This document shows, one piece after another, positions 1-6,101 of a DNA stretch of 10,566 nucleotides. This DNA comes from Alphaproteobacteria bacterium MarineAlpha10_Bin2 (GTDB taxonomy: Bacteria; Pseudomonadota; Alphaproteobacteria; UBA828): contig PTKB01000071.1 of assembly GCA_002937555.1 (NCBI GenBank), positions 1 through 10,566 on the forward strand. The letters are read 5' to 3'. The position numbers and the translations under genes are program-made. A model generated the notes under the pieces. It saw only the letters and a list, made by a program, of their open reading frames with translations, did not search any database and was not told the DNA's origin. Each line of letters begins with the position of its first letter. The stretch's first letter is position 1.

Positions 1-476
1 GCCGCTTGCACCGGCGAGCCGACAAGCCCGAGGATTGAGGAAATATTGACGATCGCCCCACCGCCGCTTTCGCGCATGGCCGGCAGCGCGAATTTGCAGC
101 CGAAAAACACGCTGTCGACATTGACCGCCATGATGCGGCGCCATTGCTCGGTAGTGGTTTCCTCGAGACCGGCGGCGAAGGCGATGCCGGCATTGTTGAC
201 CAGAATATCGAGGCCGCCGAAGCGCTCGACCGTGGCATTAATAATGCGGCGCCAATCGGCCTCCTCCGCCACGTCCAGCGCGAGTGGGAACGCCTCGCCG
301 CCGCGCGCGCGGATGTCGGCGGCGCAGGATTCGGCGCCCGTCCGGTCGATATCGCCGAGGCAGATTTTTGCCCCTTCCTCGGCGAGGCGGAGCGCCGTGG
401 CGCGCCCGATTCCGGCAGCCGCGCCGCTGACGATGGCGATCTTGCCGGCGACTCGGCCGCTATTTGTCTGACACAT
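1..476 (-). CDS. SDR family oxidoreductase, N-terminal part (cut by window edge)
   Basis: Classical short-chain dehydrogenase/reductase that would use NAD(P)(H) to oxidise an alcohol or reduce a ketone in the cytoplasm. The reverse strand reads 158 complete codons from an ATG at 476-474. Visible motifs are the Rossmann glycine motif GAAAGIG (residues 18-24), an acidic residue at the end of strand beta-2 (D42, in LGDID) that favours NAD(H) over NADP(H), the VNNAG motif (93-97), N119 in the helix-4 region, and NISS (144-147) with the probable catalytic Ser147. By family spacing the catalytic YxxxK should begin near residue 160, just beyond the window, so an active site cannot be confirmed. A purine-rich GGGAAAGGCGG lies upstream of the ATG as a possible ribosome site. 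The gene is transcribed away from the glutamate-synthase-like operon and shares its upstream region with it. The substrate is unknown; the family is too broad to name one. Confidence 0.93.
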   Translation of the reverse strand, partial: MCQTNSGRVAGKIAIVSGAAAGIGRATALRLAEEGAKICLGDIDRTGAESCAADIRARGGEAFPLALDVAEEADWRRIINATVERFGGLDILVNNAGIAFAAGLEETTTEQWRRIMAVNVDSVFFGCKFALPAMRESGGGAIVNISSILGLVGSPVQA

Positions 477-504
477 AACTAATTACCGCCTTTCCCAAGA
501 TGCC

Positions 505-521
505 TATTGCGGGTTACAATA
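505..521. promoter_or_regulatory. Inverted repeat in the divergent intergenic region, possible operator
   Basis: TATTG (505-509) and CAATA (517-521) form a 5-bp inverted repeat around a 7-bp centre, in the AT-richer spacer between the divergent SDR gene and the amidotransferase gene. The ATTG-N7-CAAT layout resembles the dyads bound by LysR-type and other HTH regulators, but no regulator gene is visible here. The second arm overlaps TACAAT (515-520), a fair sigma-70 -10 element with a weak TTCCCA 17 bp upstream (492-497). Such a short repeat could arise by chance. Confidence 0.25.
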
Positions 522-615
522 AGCGGCCTTTGACAAAAACACACAAAAAATGGCGGTTTTCTCCCGCGAATCCATAATTCCTGTGAGGAAACTAATTTTC
601 GTATAGAAGATTGCG

Positions 616-631
616 CGGGACGCCCGTTGCG
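616..631 (+). promoter_or_regulatory. Candidate sigma-54 (RpoN) -24/-12 promoter for the operon
   Basis: GG at 617-618 and GC at 629-630 are separated by exactly 10 bases. Within that spacer ACG follows the -24 element (620-622) and TT precedes the -12 GC (627-628). Compared with the TGGCACG-N4-TTGCA consensus, the outer T, the C after GG and the final A differ. Transcription would start near 641-643, about 30 bases before the amidotransferase ATG, which is a sensible leader length. Control by RpoN would suit a glutamine-dependent nitrogen gene set. No NtrC-type enhancer was recognised upstream, and a match of this quality can occur by chance in GC-rich DNA. Confidence 0.35.
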
Positions 632-662
632 GCTAGTCTCCAACCCTCGCAAATACGCCGAC

Positions 663-668
663 AGGGGG
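663..668 (+). promoter_or_regulatory. Ribosome binding site of the amidotransferase gene
   Basis: AGGGGG ends four bases before the ATG at 673. It fixes the start that places Cys at position 2, as the N-terminal nucleophile chemistry of class II amidotransferases requires. Confidence 0.7.
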
Positions 669-672
669 AAAT

Positions 673-1593
673 ATGTGCGGAATTGCGGGCATCATGTTCA
701 AAAATGGTCGCACCGATCATGAAACGGGCGTGGCGCTCATCGATATGCTTGACGGTTGTCAACACCGGGGCCCGGATTCGACCGGATTCGCGCTCTATGG
801 TGAGGAACATCGGAACGAGTTGAAACTGCGCTTTCTCGTCGGCGAAGGCGCTGAAGCCAATGAATCCGAGGCGCTGATCAAGACGGCGCTGGAAGCTCAT
901 GACGCCGAAATCGTCGAGGACAAGCGCGTCGGCAACACCTATCAGGCTGTGGTGACGTTTGACGGCGATCTGCGCAGCTTCGCCTATGCGATGGAGCATG
1001 CGGCGCCTGACGCCAAGGTTATATCGATCGGCCAGAGCTTGGATATCGTCAAGGATGTGGGCAGCGCGCACGATGTAGATGACCGCTTCAATGTGCATAA
1101 ATTCAAGGGCAGCCACGGCCTCGGCCATGTCCGCCTGGCGACCGAATCCGACGTCCGTCCCGAATCGGCGCATCCCTTCTGGGCCACCGGGTTTTCCGAT
1201 GTCGCGATCGTCCACAACGGCCAGATTACCAATTACTGGAAAATGCGCCGCCGCCTCGAGCAGCGCGATTTCGAATTCCGCACCGATAACGACAGCGAGC
1301 TGGTCGCGGTTTACCTGGCCGACAAGATGGCGCACGGCGCGCCGTTGCGCGAGGCGCTGAAAAGCTCGATCGAGGACCTCGACGGCACGTTTTCGTTTCT
1401 CGCCTCGACCAAGGACGAAATCGGCTACGCCAAGGACAATCTCGCCGCCAAGCCGATGGTGATGTACGAGAATGACGACCTCATCGTCATCGCCTCCGAG
1501 GAAGTCTCGCTCAACCGCCTGTTTCCGGGCCAAGCGCTGAACACGAAGGAGCCCCCGCCGGGGAGCTACGACACATGGTCCAAATCGACCTAG
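673..1593 (+). CDS. Class II glutamine amidotransferase subunit, GlxB/MgsA type
   Basis: Ntn-type glutaminase of 306 residues that hydrolyses glutamine to glutamate and passes ammonia to a synthase partner. The protein begins MCGIAG, so removal of Met exposes Cys2 as the nucleophile. Other class II motifs follow in order: RGPDS (32-36), HVRLAT (152-157, matching the HTRWAT glutamine-binding motif), VHNGQITNY (180-188, with the Asn-Gly oxyanion hole), and TDNDSE (204-209). A stretch of about 65 residues (near 80-145, including ISIGQSLDIVKDVG) separates RGPDS from HVRLAT. It is longer than in GlmS or PurF and resembles the GlxB and N-methylglutamate synthase subunit A family. The start is supported by a strong Shine-Dalgarno sequence and by the Cys2 requirement. 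The gene overlaps the next one by 19 bp, which suggests translational coupling. Likely role: the glutaminase of a three-gene glutamate-synthase-like complex. Whether it corresponds to mgsA, glxB or a third variant cannot be settled from sequence alone. Confidence 0.93.
   Translation: MCGIAGIMFKNGRTDHETGVALIDMLDGCQHRGPDSTGFALYGEEHRNELKLRFLVGEGAEANESEALIKTALEAHDAEIVEDKRVGNTYQAVVTFDGDLRSFAYAMEHAAPDAKVISIGQSLDIVKDVGSAHDVDDRFNVHKFKGSHGLGHVRLATESDVRPESAHPFWATGFSDVAIVHNGQITNYWKMRRRLEQRDFEFRTDNDSELVAVYLADKMAHGAPLREALKSSIEDLDGTFSFLASTKDEIGYAKDNLAAKPMVMYENDDLIVIASEEVSLNRLFPGQALNTKEPPPGSYDTWSKST
1560..1565 (+). promoter_or_regulatory. Ribosome binding site of the fused synthase gene, inside the upstream gene
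   Basis: GGGGAG lies nine bases before the ATG at 1575, within the last codons of the amidotransferase gene. CCCC just upstream (1553-1556) can pair with its GGGG, so the site may be masked until ribosomes translating the first gene open it. This fits coupling through the 19-bp overlap. The pairing is short. Confidence 0.5.
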
Positions 1594-3527
1594 CGGAAGT
1601 CCCCGTCCGTCAGGCCAACGAACTTATTCGCGAATACGGGGCCCAGGGCGAGGATATCGATATCGTCAATCCCGACGCGCGCCATCATATCGGCGTCGGA
1701 TTGACTGATCCCGTAACCGTGCGCTTGCACGGCTCGGCCGGCTATTTTTGCGCCGGGTTGACCGATGCCGCCCGCTTCGAGGTCGAAAGCAACGTCGGCT
1801 GGGGCCTCGGCGATAATATGTACACCGGCTCGGTCGTCGTCGGCGGCAACGCCAGCGCCATCGCCGGCGTGGCGATTCGCGGCGCCGATATCGTCATTCG
1901 CGGAAATATGGGTTCGCGCGCCGGGCAGGTGATGAAGGCGGGCACGCTGTTGTGCGGCGGCAACGCCAATTTCATGGCCGGCTATCTCATGTATGGCGGG
2001 CGCATCGTCATTTTGGGCGATTCCGGCGAGCGCGTCGGCGAGGACATGGCGGGCGGCGAGATTTACGTCGGCGGCAAGATTCAGTCGCTCGGCTCCGACG
2101 CCAAAATGGGCGACAGCGAAGGCGCCGAGATCGACGATATCCGGGAATTTCTCGATCGCTACGAGATTTCCTACAAGGGCGATTTTCAAAAAATCGTCAA
2201 TGAAGGCAAGAAGCTGCACTACAAGACCTCCGAGCAACAAATGCGCAGCATTCCCTTCGTCGCCTTCTCGGGAAAATCGGATTACTGGAACCCGAAAATC
2301 CAGGAAGACATCCATATCAAATCGCAGATCGGGCGCTACCGGGTGCGCGGCTATGGCGGCGCGCGCGAACTGCCGCATCTTTCCGACATCACTTTCGCCC
2401 GGGAAATCGCCAATCTGAACGAGATTTCGGACCCGGTTTCCAAGGTCGAGATGCACACCCTGATCGGCGGCAAGCACGGCGCCCAGCCGCTCGATCTTAC
2501 GATGCCGGTGATGATCGCGCCGATGAGCTACGGCGCGCTTAGCCGCTCCACCAAACAGGCCGTCGGCATGGCCTCGTCGCTCGCCGGCATCGCCGAGAAC
2601 ACCGGCGAAGGCGGCATGAGCGATGCCCAACGCGGCGCCGCCAAGCAGCTTATCTTTCAAATGCTGGGCGGGCGGCTGGGCTGGAACATCCACGACATGA
2701 AGCGCGCCAACGGCTTGGAAATATACATCAGCCAGGGCGCCAAGCCGGGCTTCGGCGGCCAGCTCATGGCCAAGAAAGTGACCAAGGAGCTGGCCGAAAT
2801 CCGCGGCATCCCGGCAGGCATCGACCTGCGCTCGCCGTCGCGCCATCCGGATATCCTCGGCGGCGACGATCTCCTGATCAAGGTCGAGGAAATGCGCGAG
2901 GCGACCGGCTACAAGCTGCCGGTGAGCGTCAAGCTCGGCGCCGGGCGCATCCGCGACGACATCAAGATCGCCTTTAAGGACGGTTTCGATTTCGTCGAGC
3001 TCGACGGCATGCAGGGCTCGACCGGAGCCGGCGGCGCCGAGGTTATGGAATATGTCGGCATCCCGACGATATCGGCGATCATGGACGCGCTCGACGGCCT
3101 GGCCGAGATCGACGCCCTGGGCGATATCCAGATCATTCTCATGGGCGGTCTTCGCGACGGGGTCGACGCGGTCAAATCGCTTTGTCTCGGCGCCGACGCG
3201 GTCGCCTTCGGCAACGCCACCATCGTCGCCGGCGGCTGCATTTCCTGCATGCAATGCCATGTCGGCCAATGCGTGACCGGCATCGCGACCCAGGACCCCG
3301 AGCATGAGAAACGCTACCGCCCGGAAATCGAAGCGCATAATATTCACCGCTTCCTCGAAAGCGTGCGATGGCAGATTGCCGCGCTCACCCATGCGCTAGG
3401 CTATGACAACGTCAAATCTCTCAACCGCGACGACCTGGTGGCCTTGACCCCGGAAGCGGCGGCGATCACCCGCCTACCCTACCGCCCCGACCTGCGCGAA
3501 CGCCCGTCCCTCGTCGAGGCAGTCTGA
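1575..3527 (+). CDS. Glutamate synthase-like protein: fused GXGXG and FMN/3Fe-4S domains (MgsB-MgsC / GlxC-GlxD type)
   Basis: Synthase core of 650 residues expected to receive ammonia from the amidotransferase and reductively aminate an oxo-acid on FMN. Residues about 50-175 form the GXGXG beta-helix, seen as repeated Gly-rich turns such as GWGLGD, GSVVVGG, GNMGSRAG and GEIYVGG. Residues about 285-600 form the FMN-binding barrel: MSYGALS (317-323), GEGGMS (344-349), SQGAKPGFGGQ (386-396), LDGMQGSTGAGG (476-487) and GGLRDGVDAVKSLCLGADAVAFG (524-546). A Cys cluster follows: C555, C561 and C566 have the C-x5-C-x4-C spacing of the glutamate synthase [3Fe-4S] site, with an extra C558 between them, then GIATQ (569-573). 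In classical GltB the GXGXG domain follows the FMN domain. Here it precedes it, as in the separate mgsB and mgsC genes, so this looks like a fusion of those two. The stop is one base before the next ATG. The amino acceptor is unknown; 2-oxoglutarate is the default guess. Confidence 0.92.
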   Translation: MVQIDLAEVPVRQANELIREYGAQGEDIDIVNPDARHHIGVGLTDPVTVRLHGSAGYFCAGLTDAARFEVESNVGWGLGDNMYTGSVVVGGNASAIAGVAIRGADIVIRGNMGSRAGQVMKAGTLLCGGNANFMAGYLMYGGRIVILGDSGERVGEDMAGGEIYVGGKIQSLGSDAKMGDSEGAEIDDIREFLDRYEISYKGDFQKIVNEGKKLHYKTSEQQMRSIPFVAFSGKSDYWNPKIQEDIHIKSQIGRYRVRGYGGARELPHLSDITFAREIANLNEISDPVSKVEMHTLIGGKHGAQPLDLTMPVMIAPMSYGALSRSTKQAVGMASSLAGIAENTGEGGMSDAQRGAAKQLIFQMLGGRLGWNIHDMKRANGLEIYISQGAKPGFGGQLMAKKVTKELAEIRGIPAGIDLRSPSRHPDILGGDDLLIKVEEMREATGYKLPVSVKLGAGRIRDDIKIAFKDGFDFVELDGMQGSTGAGGAEVMEYVGIPTISAIMDALDGLAEIDALGDIQIILMGGLRDGVDAVKSLCLGADAVAFGNATIVAGGCISCMQCHVGQCVTGIATQDPEHEKRYRPEIEAHNIHRFLESVRWQIAALTHALGYDNVKSLNRDDLVALTPEAAAITRLPYRPDLRERPSLVEAV

Positions 3528-3528
3528 G

Positions 3529-6060
3529 ATGACGGCGAAAGACAACGGCGGGGCGAGCAAGAAAATGCTCCTCCCCGCCGAGCTTCCGGACGACACCGGC
3601 GATCTCCATTTCGTTCCCGCACCCTGCCAGGTGGCCTGTCCGGTCGGCACCGACGCGCCGTCCTATATCGGCTTTATTTGGGAAGGAAAATTCGCCGAAG
3701 CCTTCGAGGCGATCACCGCGACCAATCCGTTCAGCTCGATCTGTGGGCGGGTGTGCGATGCGCCGTGCGAGCCCGCCTGCCGCCGCGTTCAGGCCGACGG
3801 CGCGGTGCAGATCCGCAATCTGAAACGGTTTGTCATGGACGAGGTCGGCAACACCCTCGATCCGCCGCCGATCCCGGTCACGCAGAAGGAAACCATCGCC
3901 GTGGTCGGCTCGGGACCGGCCGGCCTGGTCGCCGCGCACGATCTCTCGACCGCCGGCTACGAAGTCCATGTCTATGAGATGACCGACCGCCTCGGCGGCT
4001 TGATGATCTGGGGGATTCCGGCCTTCCGCCTGCCGCCCGGCATTATCGTCGAGGACATCGAGCGCCTGACCAAGCGCTGTCCGGGCCTTGAGATTCATCT
4101 CAACACGGCGCTCGGCGACGATATTACGCTCGAGGAACTAAAAGACCGCCACGACGCCGTGGTGCTCGCCATCGGCTCGTGGTGGGGCAAAACCATGGGC
4201 ATCCCGGGTGACGATGATTCAAGGGTCATCGATGGCGTGCAGTTCCTGCGCGATGTCAATGACGGCGCGCGCCCGGAAATGCCGGAAACGGTGGTCGTCG
4301 TCGGCGGCGGCGACGTCGCCATGGATGCCTGCCGCGTCGCCAAGCGCCTGCCCGGCTGCAAAGACGTCAAGGTAATCTACCGCCGCGGCCCGGACGAGAT
4401 TCCGGCTCGCGCCATCGAGCTCGAAGGCGCCATCAAGGAAGGCATTGAGTTTATCTATCACACCCAGCAGGTCTCTCTCGCCACCAAGGGCAATCACCTG
4501 TCGCTCACCTGTATCAAGACCGAATCGGGCGAGCCCGACGAGGACGGCCGGCGCAGCCCGGTGAACGTGCCCGGCAGCGAGCATGAAATCGAATGCGGCA
4601 TGGTCATCGCCTCGATTGGCCAGCAAGGCATATGCGCGCATCTCGATGAAAAAGGCATGATGTTGAGCGACCGCGTGCGTACCGATTGGGACACCATGCT
4701 GACCGATGATCCGAAGGTGTTTGCCTGCGGCGACGGCGCCTTCGGCGGCTCGACCATCGTCATGGCCATGCATCACGGCCAGCGCGTGGCCTATTACGTC
4801 AAAGCCTTTCTCGAGGGGCATAAAAATCCGATGCCCTACCGCCAGCCCTATCGCACCCGCCGCGTGCCGCTGGCGCAGGATCTGGAATGGGAGAAACTGC
4901 CGGTCCAGGAACCGGATTTCCATGGCCTCGGCGAAAAACCGATCGAGTTTCCCGAGATCGAGGACACGTATCCCTGGACCGAGGCGCGCGACGAAGCGGC
5001 GCGCTGTTACCGCTGCGATGCCGAGACCGGCACCGCCGATTATTCGGTGCGCCACCGCGAGGATATCTTCGCCATGGCGCGCACCAACCCGCTCGACGAA
5101 AAGGCGCATGCGGCCATGCTGGCGCGGCGCCTCGAGCCGCGCAGCAATCCTTTTCCCGAGGATCGCCTCGCCACGCTCGACGATCTCACTTTCCTGCCGG
5201 CAAATCTGACCCGTTTGGTGATCGATCCCTACCGCGAGGCCTGCCGCATCGATACCGAGCTTGGCGCCGGGCGTTTCACGATGACGGCGCCGTTTCTCGC
5301 AACCGGCTTCGACGACGCGCCGGATCAGGTGAGGCGCGCGGTGGCCGAAGGCTTGCGCACCGGCGGCTGCCCTTATGTCGGCGTCCGCCCGATCGCCGAA
5401 GACGTGCCCTGGCTGCAACTGGTGCTGCCCGGCCAGATCGCGCCGAGTGCCGACGCGACCGCTCAGATTCATGCCCTCGGACACCAGTTCCGGCCGGTCG
5501 AAGCCACGCGTTTGACCGACGATCAGCTTCTCGGCCTCTCGGTTTCGTCGCCGGACGTGCTTGAGGAGACGATTCCCTTCGCCCTGGAGAACGGTTTCGA
5601 CATGCTTCTCCTCGACGGCAGCCGCGGCCTCGGCACGCCCTGGGCCGAGCTTTCCGGCGAGCCCGACCTCACTATCCTGCGCGATGCCGTCACCATCCTC
5701 AGGCGGTTGCGGCGCGAAGAAGAGATCGATCTGGTTTTTTTCGGCGGCGTACGGTCCGGCACCGATACCGCCAAGCTGATCGCCATGGGCAGCATGGCGG
5801 TGATCCTCGGCGTGATTCTGGGCCTCGCCGTCGGTGGCGAGATCAACGCCAATCACGAGATGCAATTCGCCGCCGACCGCAGCGACGCCGAGCGCGCCGA
5901 GGCGGTGGCCAATATCCTCACCGCCAGCGCCCAGGAAGCCTCGATGATGGCGCGCTGCACCGGCAAGACAAATCTGCACAATGTCGAGCCCGAGGATTTG
6001 CGCGCCATTTCGAAAGCCACCGCCGAAGCCACCGGCATCCCTCTCGCGGGTACGCTCTAG
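3529..6060 (+). CDS. GltD-like FAD/NAD(P)H/Fe-S oxidoreductase with a degenerate FMN glutamate-synthase-like C-terminal domain
   Basis: Electron-input subunit of 843 residues, about 350-400 longer than ordinary GltD. The N-terminus carries Fe-S ligands C33, C37, C72, C76, C80 and C84 (CGRVCDAPCEPAC). The first CxxC pair of classical GltD is absent. The FAD-binding GSGPAG (127-132) is followed by the NAD(P)H-binding GGGDVAMD (259-266), YRRGPDEIPAR (284-294) and the second FAD motif CGDGAFGGSTIV (400-411). C493 and C496 (RCYRC) may supply the missing cluster ligands. Residues about 546-843 resemble the FMN domain of GltB-like proteins: DDLTFLPANLTRLVIDPYRE (551-570), LLLDGSRG (693-700), FFGGVRSGTDTAKLIAMGS (737-755) and LHNVEPEDLRA (816-826). 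The middle of the barrel is shortened. The SFGALS, GEGGM, GQGAKPG and 3Fe-4S cysteine motifs are missing, so this part is probably not catalytic. It starts one base after the previous gene and so should be co-translated. Likely role: oxidise NAD(P)H and pass electrons to the FMN synthase. The domain calls are firm; the physiological partner is inferred from context. Confidence 0.9.
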   Translation: MTAKDNGGASKKMLLPAELPDDTGDLHFVPAPCQVACPVGTDAPSYIGFIWEGKFAEAFEAITATNPFSSICGRVCDAPCEPACRRVQADGAVQIRNLKRFVMDEVGNTLDPPPIPVTQKETIAVVGSGPAGLVAAHDLSTAGYEVHVYEMTDRLGGLMIWGIPAFRLPPGIIVEDIERLTKRCPGLEIHLNTALGDDITLEELKDRHDAVVLAIGSWWGKTMGIPGDDDSRVIDGVQFLRDVNDGARPEMPETVVVVGGGDVAMDACRVAKRLPGCKDVKVIYRRGPDEIPARAIELEGAIKEGIEFIYHTQQVSLATKGNHLSLTCIKTESGEPDEDGRRSPVNVPGSEHEIECGMVIASIGQQGICAHLDEKGMMLSDRVRTDWDTMLTDDPKVFACGDGAFGGSTIVMAMHHGQRVAYYVKAFLEGHKNPMPYRQPYRTRRVPLAQDLEWEKLPVQEPDFHGLGEKPIEFPEIEDTYPWTEARDEAARCYRCDAETGTADYSVRHREDIFAMARTNPLDEKAHAAMLARRLEPRSNPFPEDRLATLDDLTFLPANLTRLVIDPYREACRIDTELGAGRFTMTAPFLATGFDDAPDQVRRAVAEGLRTGGCPYVGVRPIAEDVPWLQLVLPGQIAPSADATAQIHALGHQFRPVEATRLTDDQLLGLSVSSPDVLEETIPFALENGFDMLLLDGSRGLGTPWAELSGEPDLTILRDAVTILRRLRREEEIDLVFFGGVRSGTDTAKLIAMGSMAVILGVILGLAVGGEINANHEMQFAADRSDAERAEAVANILTASAQEASMMARCTGKTNLHNVEPEDLRAISKATAEATGIPLAGTL

Positions 6061-6101
6061 ACGCGATTCCCCCGGGGCCGAACTTCCATTAGACTGCAGC
6101 A

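Noticed and set aside
46..482. Plus-strand open frames across the left edge
   Set aside because: The minus strand carries an unmistakable SDR N-terminus over the same bases, and the plus frames show no motif.
530..535. TTGACA as a sigma-70 -35 element for the operon
   Set aside because: Perfect -35 hexamer, but nothing resembling a -10 element lies 16-18 bp downstream (552-559 is GC-rich); the nearest CATAAT at 573-578 is too far away.
592..1533. 313-codon minus-strand frame opposite the amidotransferase gene
   Set aside because: The plus strand has the complete class II amidotransferase motif set and a strong ribosome site; the minus frame has neither.
1590..3392. 600-codon open frame on the minus strand opposite the fused synthase gene
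   Set aside because: It lies wholly within a clear protein-coding gene and has no recognisable domain. Its length is explained by strong G/C third-position bias, which removes stops from the opposite strand.
6066..6075. Short GC palindrome (CCCCGGGG) between the GltD-like and racemase genes as a terminator
   Set aside because: No loop and no following T-run, and the 41-bp spacing fits continued transcription through the operon.
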